Part shown: in pieces, positions 27,070-35,561 of the stretch
How the letters are laid out: each line of letters begins with the position of its first letter
Numbering within the stretch: the stretch's first letter is position 1
NCBI RefSeq assembly: GCF_000373645.1
Contig: NZ_KB892010.1
Coordinates: forward strand, 1 to 64,000
DNA: 64,000 bases
Direction: 5' to 3'
Source: Streptomyces sp. ATexAB-D23
Lineage (GTDB): Bacteria; Actinomycetota; Actinomycetes; Streptomycetales; Streptomycetaceae
Translations under genes and position numbers: made by a program
Notes under the pieces: generated by a model
What the model was told of the DNA's origin: nothing
Database searches by the model: none
Seen by the model: only the letters and a program-made list of their open reading frames with translations

Positions 27070-27500
27070 CACACTTCCTTCACGGGGCGCTCACATCCGG
27101 CAGGCTGAAGCGTAAACGGCACCTCTGACAGTAACCCCGCCCGGGTATGCCAATCCGGTCTGCGATCACGAGAGTAGGGTCTCCGCCTTAGGGTGATTTG
27201 TGCCGTCTCATGCCGCCCCTCCCTTGTGTCGACGTTCACTCACGCTAGCGGTGATCACGCCATTCGTGGTCTCTCTGATCGGGTTGGCCGCTCGTAACGT
27301 GCCGCAGGACGCCGGGCGGGCCGACTCGAGTACTTCCTGCCGCCCGCAAAAGCTGGCTCTCTTTGGGTGTGTCGACCTGCCCGGTGTCCGTTCGCGGCTT
27401 GACTCAACAGAGGCATGAGCATCGGCCACCCCACGCTTCTCGAAGTCGGGATGTCACCTGCGGATTCCACTGACCCGACGTCCGAGAGAGAGGACCGCCG
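27070..27500. other. Intergenic: dpdE upstream region and IS110 left flank
   Basis: The part next to dpdE (27070-27200) must carry the promoter of the eight-gene operon; the ribosome site AAGGA is at 27076-27080 on the leftward strand, but no clear -10/-35 was identified. The part from about 27330 to 27500 precedes an IS110-type transposase start and may be the left end of that element. Short open frames here show no family signature. Confidence 0.4.
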
Positions 27501-27717
27501 ATGATGCTGATCGGTATCGATCCGCACAAGTCGACCCACACGGCCACGGCCGTGGATCCCGAGACCAACCGTGATCTGGCATCGATCCGCATCGACGTGA
27601 CGCTCTAGGAGTACCAGCACATGCTGGACTGGGATGCCAGTGGCTCGAGCGGCGATGGGCCGTCGAGAACACCAGGGGCCTGGGACGCCATCTGACTTCA
27701 TGGCTGCTTGCCCGGGG
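27501..27717 (+). pseudogene. IS110-family transposase, decayed N-terminal part
   Basis: MMLIGIDPHKSTHTATAVD at 27501 is the start of the RuvC-like DEDD domain of IS110 transposases (first Asp in GIDPHK). A TAG at 27606-27608 interrupts it, and the frame shifts by two before 27647, after which ERRWAVENTRGLGRHLTSWL and LARG continue the same domain to about 27717. Everything beyond, including the C-terminal catalytic Ser domain, is missing. It marks the right edge of the island. Confidence 0.8.
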
Positions 27718-28110
27718 GCAATGCACCAGAACGACTGGTCGCGCGCCGAGTCGTTCGCCGAACGGGCCGTTAACCTGCTGGACGACGCGTTCACCCGGGC
27801 CGCCTGCGGCACCATCCTGATCAACAAGGCCGATTTCTTCGCTAGCCAGAGCGACAACCGGCGGCAGGAATTCCTCCAGCGCGGGAATAAGCACTTCGAG
27901 GTGGCCTCCCTCGGACCGGGCGATGTCGCTGGCGGAGAGCGTCACGGAGTGCGACGTCCCGGAATAGTCCACGCCGATCGCCGAGTTGCTTCACGAGCGG
28001 AAGCTGATCTACAGCGGCCTGCGCCTGGACCTCCGATACGACCTGGCACTGGACTCGGTCCGCCAAGCCGACGTGCTGTCCCGCCGATGGAGAAACCTGT
28101 CGGAGTAGGG
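27718..28110 (+). pseudogene. Degenerate gene fragments, unassigned
   Basis: Two protein-like pieces lie here: NDWSRAESFAERAVNLLDDA with TRAACGTILINKADFFASQ (about 27730-27900), which resembles a helical repeat segment, and LLHERKLIYSGLRLDLRYDL onward (27981-28110), with an in-frame TAG between it and a short ATG-led stretch at 27924. They look like remains of one or two real genes, but the original function cannot be named. Confidence 0.35.
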
Positions 28111-28126
28111 CCTCCCCGCTGAAGGT

Positions 28127-28162
28127 CCAAGGGGTCGACTCCCGACGGAGTCGGCCCCTTGG
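28127..28162. terminator. Strong stem-loop at island edge
   Basis: A 16-base arm (CCAAGGGGTCGACTCC, 28127-28142) is complementary to 28147-28162 with one G-U pair, and the loop is four bases. It follows the stop codon of the preceding gene fragment and is a plausible factor-independent terminator left from the lost gene. Confidence 0.6.
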
Positions 28163-28917
28163 GTCTGAGTTGGAGCGCCCTCATCACTCCCGGCTCCGCT
28201 CACCATCCATGCGCCGAGCGTGGAATACCGGCACTGCCATGCTCGTGACGGCCGCAATCAATAGGGTTGCCCGCGGAAGGCTGGTTCGCGAAGGACTTGG
28301 ATCGCCTCCCTGTGGCACGCCCGCCCCACCGATCTGATCGATGCGGCATCCGCCTACCGGGACCTCACAATGAGGCTCCGTAAGGACCTCGAGACCGGCG
28401 TCCCGCACTACTGGGTGCATCGAGGACAGGGCCCACCGTGCGGAAAGGCGCATGCAACGCAGCGCACATGACGGCCAGCGCAGCGCGAACTGCTATCGAT
28501 TGGTGCATGGCACGACGGCGTCCTGTACTGATGCCTTGGAGCCGGTCCCCGCAGCGGGCACCCCAGTGCTGGGTCGCGTGCGTACAAGCCGGGGGCGTTT
28601 TGAAATCCCGGGTGGCCCGTTTCGGAGGCGTCCGCGTTAAGGCGCTGACCTGGGCCTGGAGCGTTTTCGACAGATCCCACGAAGGCGGGGAACTGTCCGA
28701 AGTGTGTCGAACGGGCGCCATGTGCGGAGCCGGTTCCCGACGCGTTCGGGCAGGGTGGCGATCGGCCTGTGGTGGCCTGCTCGCCGCCGCCAGTGTAGCG
28801 GGTGGCGTTCTCGGCGTACCGGGGGTTCGGGCGCAGGGGTGGTGCTCCTCGGCGACGGTGCGTGCGGCGTCGGGCGCGGCCCTGCGGTGATCGTTCACGC
28901 CGGCCGGCCGCTCGCGG
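28163..28917. other. Gene-free stretch between island and metalloprotease gene
   Basis: About 750 bases with open frames in several phases but no recognisable motif. A rightward frame from 28720 has an Ala/Gly-rich hydrophobic segment resembling a signal peptide and then stops after 56 codons; this is not enough to call a gene. The leftward metalloprotease gene ends at 28918 and its terminator was not identified. Confidence 0.4.
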
Positions 28918-30198
28918 CTAGGGCCGTGTCACCTGCACCCGGTAGTCCCCCTTGGCGTCCTTCTCCAGTACCGAGATGCGTATCCCGTTGGCGCGGTCCG
29001 TGAAGGTTTCGCCGGGCTGGAACGCCGCGTCGGAGAGTTCGGCGTGGACGTTGGGGAGGCGGGTGCAGCCGGGGCTGTCCTTGGTGCTGTCGGCCACGGA
29101 GACCGGGCCCTGGCCTGTGTCCACGTCGGAGTTCACCTTGTAGATGAGGACGCCGGGGCGGCAGACCGCCTGGTCGTTGCCCGCCTGGGTGCGGACTTCG
29201 ACGGCGTAGCCGGATTCGGCGGTCAGGGGGACGAAGGCAAGCTTCAGGCCGCCGCGGGTGGCCAGGGGTTCCAGGACGTGGTCCGTGGTGCCGGGGCGGG
29301 CGGCGCAGCTGACCTGGTCGTTGTCGAGCCAGCCGAGCTTCCACTTGTGCCAGCCCAGCAGGTCGTTGTTGGCGCCCCAGTCCTCGGACATGATGTCCCA
29401 GTGCCCGACCGAGCCGCCGCCCTCCACCGTGTAGAGGTCGGGCAGGCCGAAGACGTGGCCGTTCTCGTGGGGCAGGACGCGGTATCCGGTCTGGGCGTAC
29501 GAGCCCGAGCCGTCGTCCTGGCGGCTGTAGACGAAGGACGTGTTGGCGAGCGGCACCCCGTCGGCGAGGGGGGCTTCGTCGTTGCCCGAGAAGGTCACCG
29601 ACAGCACGGTGTCCAGCGCCGAGGGGCCGGCGTTCGGGGTGACCAGGATGTTGACCAGGTCGTACTCGGTGAAGTCCACCTTCGGGTCGGCGGCGGCGAC
29701 GATGTCGTTGACCAGGTGGCGGTAGCCCGGTTCGTACGGGGAGCCGCGCTCGATTCCGTACTCCGCGAAGGGCAGCGGCATCCGCAGCCACGAGGTGATC
29801 GGGGCCTCGGGTATATAGGTGAGCCGGCCGTAGGAGCTCGTGCGGAACCAGTCCGTGGTCTGGGGGAAGAATTCGGCGAGGCGGTCCTTCGCCGGCTCCG
29901 TGCCCGGGGCGTCCGGGAAGTCGATCATCAGGTTCAGGGCGTGGACCTGGCCGGTGGAGCGCGCGTAGCCGGGCTGGGTCGGCATGCCCTCCGACATCTG
30001 TACGCCCATGGAAGAGGCGATCCGGCACGGGCCGAGGCCGGTCGCCAGGGGGGCCGTGGCCGCCGGACCCGCCGAGGCCCTGCTGGGCAGTGGCAGGGTG
30101 CTGCTCGCCGTCGCCAGTGCCGCGATGACCAGGGCCGTTGCGGCGCCGAGTGCGACCGGGCGGCGGTGCTTGCGTATCCGGTGGCGTGGCTGCTGCAT
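28918..30198 (-). CDS. Secreted M6-family metalloprotease
   Basis: A 426-residue protein. The start at 30198 gives an N-terminal RKHRRPVALGAATALVIAAL signal sequence followed by an Ala/Ser/Pro-rich cleavage zone, so it is exported. The zinc motif HENGHVFGLPDLY (HExxHxxGxxD) and VGHWDIMS with the Met-turn-like IM are typical of immune-inhibitor-A (M6) peptidases. YEPGYRHLVNDIVAAADPKV is also a usual segment of these proteins. The frame is open far upstream, but codons before 30198 encode nothing conserved. A likely extracellular nutrient-scavenging protease. Confidence 0.85.
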   Translation of the reverse strand: MQQPRHRIRKHRRPVALGAATALVIAALATASSTLPLPSRASAGPAATAPLATGLGPCRIASSMGVQMSEGMPTQPGYARSTGQVHALNLMIDFPDAPGTEPAKDRLAEFFPQTTDWFRTSSYGRLTYIPEAPITSWLRMPLPFAEYGIERGSPYEPGYRHLVNDIVAAADPKVDFTEYDLVNILVTPNAGPSALDTVLSVTFSGNDEAPLADGVPLANTSFVYSRQDDGSGSYAQTGYRVLPHENGHVFGLPDLYTVEGGGSVGHWDIMSEDWGANNDLLGWHKWKLGWLDNDQVSCAARPGTTDHVLEPLATRGGLKLAFVPLTAESGYAVEVRTQAGNDQAVCRPGVLIYKVNSDVDTGQGPVSVADSTKDSPGCTRLPNVHAELSDAAFQPGETFTDRANGIRISVLEKDAKGDYRVQVTRP

Positions 30199-30482
30199 AG
30201 AGGCGCCTTCGGGGCCGCGGCAGCCGGCCGACCCTGACTGCGCTCTGTCGTCAGCCTCTGCCGGGTGATCGCGGGGCGCTCGCTGGGTGCGCCGATCGGT
30301 TGGTTTTTCCGATGGTTCCCCGATGGCGTATCCGGTGCGGCGGGTGGAGTGACGCAGGTCACAAAAGGTGCGGAAATAAGTGGGGAGGCCTTCCCCGTTT
30401 GCACTCGTGTCCCCGCGAAACGGGGAGGCGGTCCCCGGTTCGTTTCCGGCCGGGCCGCCCCGGAAGAGTAAGGAGCGCCGCC

Positions 30483-31145
30483 GTGGTTCCCGCCGCCCGT
30501 ACCGCCACCGCACCGGCTCAGTCGCGCACGCCCCGGCCGAGGGCCGACGCGCTGCGCAACCGGGAGCGGATCGTGACGGCCGCGCGCGAGATGTTCGTCG
30601 AGTTCGGGCCGGAAGCGCCGCTCGACGAGGTCGCCCGCCGCGCGGGCGTCGGCAACGCCACCCTCTACCGGAACTTCCCCGACCGCGCCGCACTGATCCA
30701 CGAGGTCGTGCTCTCGGTCACCTCCCGCACCACCGACCGCGCCGAGGAGGCCGCAGCCGAGGAGGCGGACCCCTTCGCCGCCCTCAGCCGCTTCGTCCAC
30801 GCGGCGGCCGACGAACGCATCGGGGCCCTGTGCCCCATGCTGTCCGGCGGCTTCGACAAGGACCATCCCGAACTGCTCGCCGAGCGCCGGCGCCTCGAAG
30901 AGGCCGTCGAAGGGCTCGTCGCGCGCGCCATGTCCGCGGGGCGTCTGCGTACCGACATCGCCGTCGGAGACGTACTGGTCGCCCTCTCCCAGCTCACCCG
31001 GCCGCTGCCGGGCATCGCCTGCCCGAACATCGACCGGTTCACCCACCGCCACATCCAGCTGCTCCTGGACGGACTGGAGGCCCCGGCCCGGTCCGTGCTC
31101 CCCGGAACAGCGGCGACCTTGGAGGACCTGCGGCGCCGGATGTGA
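30483..31145 (+). CDS. TetR-family transcriptional regulator
   Basis: A 220-residue regulator: the N-terminal helix-turn-helix spans RERIVTAAREMFVEFGPEAP, LDEVARRAGVGNATLYRNFP and DRAALIHEV, and the ligand-binding half ends with a Leu-rich helix. The GTG at 30483 has AAGGAG seven bases upstream. It precedes a DHA2 efflux gene on the same strand by about 190 bases and is the obvious candidate to control it, as in many drug-efflux pairs. Confidence 0.9.
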   Translation: MVPAARTATAPAQSRTPRPRADALRNRERIVTAAREMFVEFGPEAPLDEVARRAGVGNATLYRNFPDRAALIHEVVLSVTSRTTDRAEEAAAEEADPFAALSRFVHAAADERIGALCPMLSGGFDKDHPELLAERRRLEEAVEGLVARAMSAGRLRTDIAVGDVLVALSQLTRPLPGIACPNIDRFTHRHIQLLLDGLEAPARSVLPGTAATLEDLRRRM

Positions 31146-31167
31146 TCCGAGCCCCGCTCCCTTCCTC

Positions 31168-31225
31168 TTCACCCTCACCCTCACCCTCACCCCGCCCCTG
31201 ACCCGAGCCTGACCCGAGCCTGACC
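31168..31225. repeat. Short tandem repeats after the tetR gene
   Basis: A CACCCT hexamer is repeated about four times (31170-31194), followed by two copies of an 11-base unit (TGACCCGAGCC). The stretch is pyrimidine-rich and non-coding. No function is evident; it is a likely site of replication slippage. Confidence 0.6.
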
Positions 31226-31331
31226 GACTCCGTCCGTCCTCCCTTCCTTCCTCCTTTCGCCGTGCCTTCGACGAACGAGCGCACGGTTGACGATCCCGCG
31301 CGCCCCGGCGCGTCCCTAGGTGGCTACTCCC

Positions 31332-32888
31332 ATGTCGAAAACAGCTGATATCCAACTCCCCGACCCCAGCCGCTGGAAAGCGCTGGCGTTCATCGCGCTC
31401 GCGCAGCTGATGGTCGTGCTCGACGCCACGATCGTGAACATCGCCCTGCCGCACGCGCAGACCGACCTCGGTATCACCGACGCCAACAAGCAGTGGGTCA
31501 TCACCGCCTACGCCCTCGCCTTCGGCGGGCTGCTGCTCTTCGGCGGGCGCATCGCCGACCTCTGGGGCCGCAAGCGCACCTTCGTCGTCGGGCTCGTCGG
31601 CTTCGCGCTGGCCTCCGCGCTCGGCGGCGCGGCACAGAACCAGGGCATGCTGTTCGGCTCCCGCGCACTCCAAGGCGTGTTCGGCGCGCTGCTCGCGCCC
31701 GCCGCGCTCTCGCTGCTCGCGGTGATGTTCACCGATGCCAAGGAGCGCGCCAAGGCGTTCGGCATCTACGGGGCGATCGCCGGTGGCGGTGGCGCCGTCG
31801 GCCTGATCCTCGGCGGTCTGCTCACCCAGACGCTGAACTGGCGCTGGACGTTCTTCGTCAACATCCCGTTCGCGATTGTCGCCGCAGCCGGTGCCTACTT
31901 CGTCATCCGCGAGCCCGCCGGCAGCCGTAACCGCTCCTCGCTGGACATCCCGGGCGTCGTCCTGTCCGCGCTGGGCCTGGTCTCGCTGGTGTACGGATTC
32001 ACCCGCGCCGAGTCCGCGGGCTGGTCGGACGGGCTGACCATCGGCACGTTCGTCGCCTCCGGCGTCCTGCTGCTGGCCTTCGTCCTGACCGAATCCCGGG
32101 TCAAGTCGCCGCTGCTGCCGCTGCGCGTCGTGATGGACCGCAACCGCGGTGGCGTCTACCTCTCGCTGGGCCTGGCCGTCATCGCGATGTTCGGCCTGTT
32201 CCTCTTCCTCACGTACTACCTCCAGGTCGTCAAGGGCTACTCGCCGATCAAGACCGGCTTCGCCTTCATGCCCATGATCGCGGGCATGATCACCGGGTCC
32301 ACGCAGATCGGCGCCCGGCTGATGACGCGGGTCCCGGCCCGCAAGCTGATGGGTCCCGGCTTCCTGACCGCCGCCGTCGGCATGCTGCTGCTGACGCGCC
32401 TGGGCATCGACTCCTCGTACGCGGCGGTCATCCTGCCGGGCCAGCTCCTGCTGGGTCTGGGCATGGGTACGGCGTTCATGCCGGCCATGTCGCTGGCCAC
32501 GCACGGGGTCGAGGCGCGGGACGCGGGTGTCGCCTCCGCGATGGTCAACACCTCGCAGCAGGTCGGCGGTGCGATCGGTACGGCCCTGCTGAACACGATC
32601 GCCGCCTCGGCCGCCACGGCGTACGCCACCTCGCACGCCGCGCTCGGTGCCAGTGACCCGGAGCTGCTGAAGCTCCAGTCGATGGTGCACGGCTTCACCG
32701 GTGCCATTTGGTGGGCCGTCGGCATCCTCGTGGTGGCCGCCGGGATCGCGCTGACCTTCATCAACGCCGGACGTCCGGCCGCGACCGGTACGTCCGCGGG
32801 CTCCGGCTCCGGCTCCGGCTCCGGTTCCGGTTCCGGTGACGCGGACGGTGTCGAGGACGAGGTCAGGATTCCGGTCGTCGCCCACTGA
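31332..32888 (+). CDS. DHA2-family (14-TM) drug:H+ antiporter
   Basis: A 518-residue major-facilitator exporter of the EmrB/QacA type. Motifs include LMVVLDATIVNIALP in TM1, the motif A loop GGRIADLWGRKRT and about 14 hydrophobic segments. The ATG at 31332 is preferred over GTG at 31320 because AGGTGG at 31318-31323 is spaced for it. The C-terminal tail is a Gly-Ser repeat encoded by tandem hexamers and ends in an acidic stretch. Probably regulated by the TetR protein encoded before it; substrate unknown. Confidence 0.9.
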   Translation: MSKTADIQLPDPSRWKALAFIALAQLMVVLDATIVNIALPHAQTDLGITDANKQWVITAYALAFGGLLLFGGRIADLWGRKRTFVVGLVGFALASALGGAAQNQGMLFGSRALQGVFGALLAPAALSLLAVMFTDAKERAKAFGIYGAIAGGGGAVGLILGGLLTQTLNWRWTFFVNIPFAIVAAAGAYFVIREPAGSRNRSSLDIPGVVLSALGLVSLVYGFTRAESAGWSDGLTIGTFVASGVLLLAFVLTESRVKSPLLPLRVVMDRNRGGVYLSLGLAVIAMFGLFLFLTYYLQVVKGYSPIKTGFAFMPMIAGMITGSTQIGARLMTRVPARKLMGPGFLTAAVGMLLLTRLGIDSSYAAVILPGQLLLGLGMGTAFMPAMSLATHGVEARDAGVASAMVNTSQQVGGAIGTALLNTIAASAATAYATSHAALGASDPELLKLQSMVHGFTGAIWWAVGILVVAAGIALTFINAGRPAATGTSAGSGSGSGSGSGSGDADGVEDEVRIPVVAH

Positions 32889-32892
32889 GCCG

Positions 32893-32982
32893 CTGCCGGC
32901 TGGTCCACCGCCGGCCGGTCCACTGCTGGCTGGTCCACCGCCGGCAGGTTCACTGCCGGCCGACCCACCGCCGGCTGGCCAC
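32893..32982. repeat. Six tandem 15-bp repeats
   Basis: Six imperfect copies of a 15-base unit (type CCGCCGGCTGGTCCA) run head to tail directly after the exporter stop codon. On the opposite strand they keep an open frame encoding PAVDQ-type pentapeptides, but no gene is supported there. They lie between the stop codon and the convergent terminator. Confidence 0.8.
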
Positions 32983-33000
32983 CGCCGAGCCGATACGTTT

Positions 33001-33041
33001 CTGCCCCGGTCCCGTCGTGTCGTACGACGGGACCGGGGCAG
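33001..33041. terminator. Bidirectional terminator hairpin
   Basis: A perfect 18-base-pair stem (33001-33018 with 33024-33041) and a five-base loop lie between the convergent exporter and MarR genes. TTT precedes the stem on the left, serving as the U tract for the leftward transcript. Confidence 0.85.
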
Positions 33042-33064
33042 AAGTGCGTGGAGGGGCGGCCGGG

Positions 33065-33577
33065 TCAGCGCAGCCAGGGCAGGTCGGCGTCCGCGCAATC
33101 GGGCTGCAGTCCGGCGGCCAGGACCTGCATGATCTCGCCGAGCGAGCGCACCTGCTCCGGGGTCAGGCGGTCGAACATCGCCTGGCGGACGGCCTTCACA
33201 TGGCCGGGCGCGGAGCGGCGCAGCATCTCGTGGCCCTCGTCGGTGAGGACCGCGTTCTGGCCGCGCTTGTCGGAGGGGCAGTCCTCGCGGCGTACCCAGC
33301 CGTTCTTCTCCAGCCGGGCGACGGCGTGCGAGAGCCGGGAGCGGGTGATCTTGGCGTCCTTGGCCAGCTCGGTCATCCGCTTCTGGTGGCGGGGTGCCTG
33401 CGAGAGCTGGACGAGCAGGCCGTAGTAGATGTGCGGCATGCCGGCATCGCCCTGCAGCTGGCGGTCGAGGTGATCCTCCAGGAGCGTGGTGGCGTGCAGG
33501 TACGCCCGCCAGACGCATTGTTCTTCGTCGGTGAGCCAGCGCGGCGCACCGGTTGATGCCGTGGTCATGTACTCCAC
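33065..33577 (-). CDS. MarR-family transcriptional regulator
   Basis: A 170-residue winged-helix regulator. The DNA-binding region reads RMTELAKDAKITRSRLSHAV, ARLEKNGWVRREDCPSDKRG and QNAVLTDEG, the classical MarR recognition helix and wing (DxR). GTG at 33577 has AAGG seven bases upstream; an ATG three codons later is the alternative. It is divergent from the dioxygenase gene, across a region rich in CTTGA/TCAAG half-sites, which suggests that it controls that gene and itself. Confidence 0.92.
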   Translation of the reverse strand: MEYMTTASTGAPRWLTDEEQCVWRAYLHATTLLEDHLDRQLQGDAGMPHIYYGLLVQLSQAPRHQKRMTELAKDAKITRSRLSHAVARLEKNGWVRREDCPSDKRGQNAVLTDEGHEMLRRSAPGHVKAVRQAMFDRLTPEQVRSLGEIMQVLAAGLQPDCADADLPWLR

Positions 33578-33713
33578 TGTACGACCTTTTCTTGAAAGTT
33601 GAACAAGATAGAGCTAAGGTCTCTCAAGGTAGGAGCTTGAAGATTAAAGCATCCTTCCTTCTGAAGCCTTCCAGTAGAAGACTTACCTTGAGTAGCAGCA
33701 GATGGGGAGTGTC
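33578..33713. promoter_or_regulatory. Divergent marR/dioxygenase control region with inverted repeats
   Basis: Several dyads are visible: CTTG-N9-CAAG at 33591-33607, TCAAG-N7-CTTGA at 33624-33640, and a perfect nine-base inverted pair CTCAAGGTA (33623-33631) with TACCTTGAG (33684-33692). These are the sort of sites MarR proteins occupy, and the region is distinctly AT-rich. GGGGAG at 33704-33709 is the ribosome site of the dioxygenase gene. Confidence 0.65.
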
Positions 33714-34493
33714 ATGACTGTCACCGCGGAGCGCATGCCCGCCCTCTATCTCTCCCACGGCGCCCCGCCCCTGGCCGACGACCCGGTCTGGCCCGGCGAG
33801 CTGGCCGCCTGGTCGGCTCGGCTGCCGCGCCCCACCGCCGTCCTCATGGTCTCCGCGCACTGGGAGGAGGCCCCGCTCGCACTCGGCGCGACCGAGACGG
33901 TCCCGCTGGTCTACGACTTCTGGGGCTTCCCCGACCACTACTACCAGGTGCGTTACGCCGCCCCGGGCGCCCCGCGCCTGGCCGAGAGCGTGCGCAAACT
34001 GCTGCGCGGCGCCGGTACGCCGGTCCAGGACATCCCGGACCGCGGCCTCGACCACGGGGCGTACGTACCGCTGGTCGAGATGTTCCCCGACGCCGACATC
34101 CCCGTACTCCAGATCTCCCTGCCGACGCTCGACCCGCAGAAGCTGATGGACATCGGGCGCAAGCTCGCCCCGCTGCGCGACGAGGGCGTGCTGATCGTCG
34201 GCAGCGGCTTCTTCACGCACAACCTCGCCGCCCTGCGGCACGCGGGCTCCACCCCCGGCTGGTCGGCGGAGTTCGACGACTGGGGGCAGCGCGCGCTCCA
34301 GGAGCAGGACATCGACGCCCTCCTGGACTTCCAGCACAAGTCCCCGGCCGGCCGCCTGGCCCACCCCCGCACCGAGCACTTCGCCCCCCTCTTCGTCACA
34401 CTCGGCGCCTCCGAGCAGGAACTCGATCAGGGGCGCAGCGTGATCGACGGCTTCTGGATGGGCCTGGCCAAGCGCTCGGTGCAGTACGGGTGA
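33714..34493 (+). CDS. Class III extradiol ring-cleavage dioxygenase (DODA/YgiD type)
   Basis: A 259-residue member of the LigB superfamily related to 4,5-DOPA dioxygenase. The metal-site histidines are visible in LYLSHGAPPL (His15), MVSAHWEE, LDHGAYVPL and GFFTHNL. ATG at 33714 is chosen because GGGGAG precedes it by four to five bases; an upstream ATG at 33702 lies within that site. It probably acts on a catechol-like compound in the cytoplasm and is induced through the divergent MarR regulator. Confidence 0.88.
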   Translation: MTVTAERMPALYLSHGAPPLADDPVWPGELAAWSARLPRPTAVLMVSAHWEEAPLALGATETVPLVYDFWGFPDHYYQVRYAAPGAPRLAESVRKLLRGAGTPVQDIPDRGLDHGAYVPLVEMFPDADIPVLQISLPTLDPQKLMDIGRKLAPLRDEGVLIVGSGFFTHNLAALRHAGSTPGWSAEFDDWGQRALQEQDIDALLDFQHKSPAGRLAHPRTEHFAPLFVTLGASEQELDQGRSVIDGFWMGLAKRSVQYG

Positions 34494-34502
34494 GCAGCGC
34501 CT

Positions 34503-35561
34503 TCAGAGCACCGGCGGGTTCAGCTCCACCGAGCGCAGCGCGGCCGTCAGGGCTGTCGCGTCGCCCACGTCCAGCGCGGTGTCCGTGAACTTGATGGTGT
34601 GGTCGTCGCCGTGCGCAGCCGCCCGCGCGAACACCTCCTCGGCCGACAGCGTTCCGGATCCGTCCGGAACGGCCACGGGCAGGGGCAGGGCGGGGGAGTA
34701 GGCCGCGGTGACCGCCGCGCTCGCCGCCCACGCCGCGCCCACACTCGGCTCCCACAGCTCGCGCGGCAGCGCGGGCAGCGTGCGCAGCACGGCGTTGGGC
34801 GCGGTCGCCGCGTGCACCAGCATGATCGGTTCGCCGTGCCCGTACGCCGCATAGCGGTGGGTGGCGGCCCGCACCAGCTCCGCCAGCCGGGCACGCGCCT
34901 CGTCGGGGCCGGTCACGGGCCGGCCGGGCCACTGCGGGAACGCCGTGAGCTGGTCCAGTCGCGCCCGGATGCCGCCGCTCCGGTCCGGTACCGGCACCAC
35001 GGCGTCCAGCGCGGCCCCGGCGCTCGGGGCCGGGGCGAGCGGGGCCAGTGGGGGCAGCGGCTGGTGGCGGGCCGCCCAGTAGCCGAGCGCGTGGGCCAGC
35101 TCCCTGACCCGGGGGCCGTTCTCCTCCGTGGTCAGCAGGGTGCGCACGCTGTGGCCGACCCGGATCACCGGGTGCGTGGCGCCGCCCGCGATGCCGGGGA
35201 GCAGCCGGGGCCACCACTCGGCGAGGACCTCGCGCCAGGGGCGGGCGGCCGTCTCCCGCTCGAAGTGCACCGCCCAGTCGGCGATGCGGCGTGGGTCGCC
35301 GAGGGCCTCGTGCCAGTTCGCGGGGGTGATCTCGGCGAAGCGGTCCGGCATGTCCTCCAGCTTCTGCCGGTAGTGGTCCAGCCAGCGGTGCACGCCCGGG
35401 GCCTGCCCGTGGTGGACCAGGGCCTCCACGGCCATGGGGGCGTGATTGCTCAGCCAGCCGTGCCGCTCGGGGCCGAAGGAGTGGAGCCGTTCCAGTGCCT
35501 CGTCCAGCGTGCCGGAGGTGTCGGGTGCGGTGCGCGGTGTGCCGGGTGTCGTCTCGTCCAT
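34503..35561 (-). CDS. Questin-oxidase-like protein (DUF4243)
   Basis: A 352-residue protein resembling the questin oxidase/Baeyer-Villiger family of fungal anthraquinone pathways, widespread in Streptomyces. Family-like features are the early NHAPMAVEALVHHG, HRWLDHYRQKLEDMP and the C-terminal HGDDHTIKFTD segment. No cofactor motif is visible. It is convergent with the dioxygenase gene nine bases away and stands alone, so its substrate cannot be inferred. Confidence 0.78.
   Translation of the reverse strand: MDETTPGTPRTAPDTSGTLDEALERLHSFGPERHGWLSNHAPMAVEALVHHGQAPGVHRWLDHYRQKLEDMPDRFAEITPANWHEALGDPRRIADWAVHFERETAARPWREVLAEWWPRLLPGIAGGATHPVIRVGHSVRTLLTTEENGPRVRELAHALGYWAARHQPLPPLAPLAPAPSAGAALDAVVPVPDRSGGIRARLDQLTAFPQWPGRPVTGPDEARARLAELVRAATHRYAAYGHGEPIMLVHAATAPNAVLRTLPALPRELWEPSVGAAWAASAAVTAAYSPALPLPVAVPDGSGTLSAEEVFARAAAHGDDHTIKFTDTALDVGDATALTAALRSVELNPPVL

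Noticed and set aside
27200..27418. 72-codon rightward frame after dpdE
   Set aside because: No ribosome site, no motif and an equally long antisense frame; probably non-coding DNA near the IS110 end.
28438..28890. 150-codon rightward frame with a hydrophobic segment
   Set aside because: Composition does not look like a real signal peptide plus mature protein and there is no ribosome site.
29934..33518. 1194-codon leftward frame spanning tetR, exporter and marR genes
   Set aside because: Composition is Gly/Glu/Asp/Arg repeats characteristic of antisense high-GC DNA; it runs over four well-supported genes.
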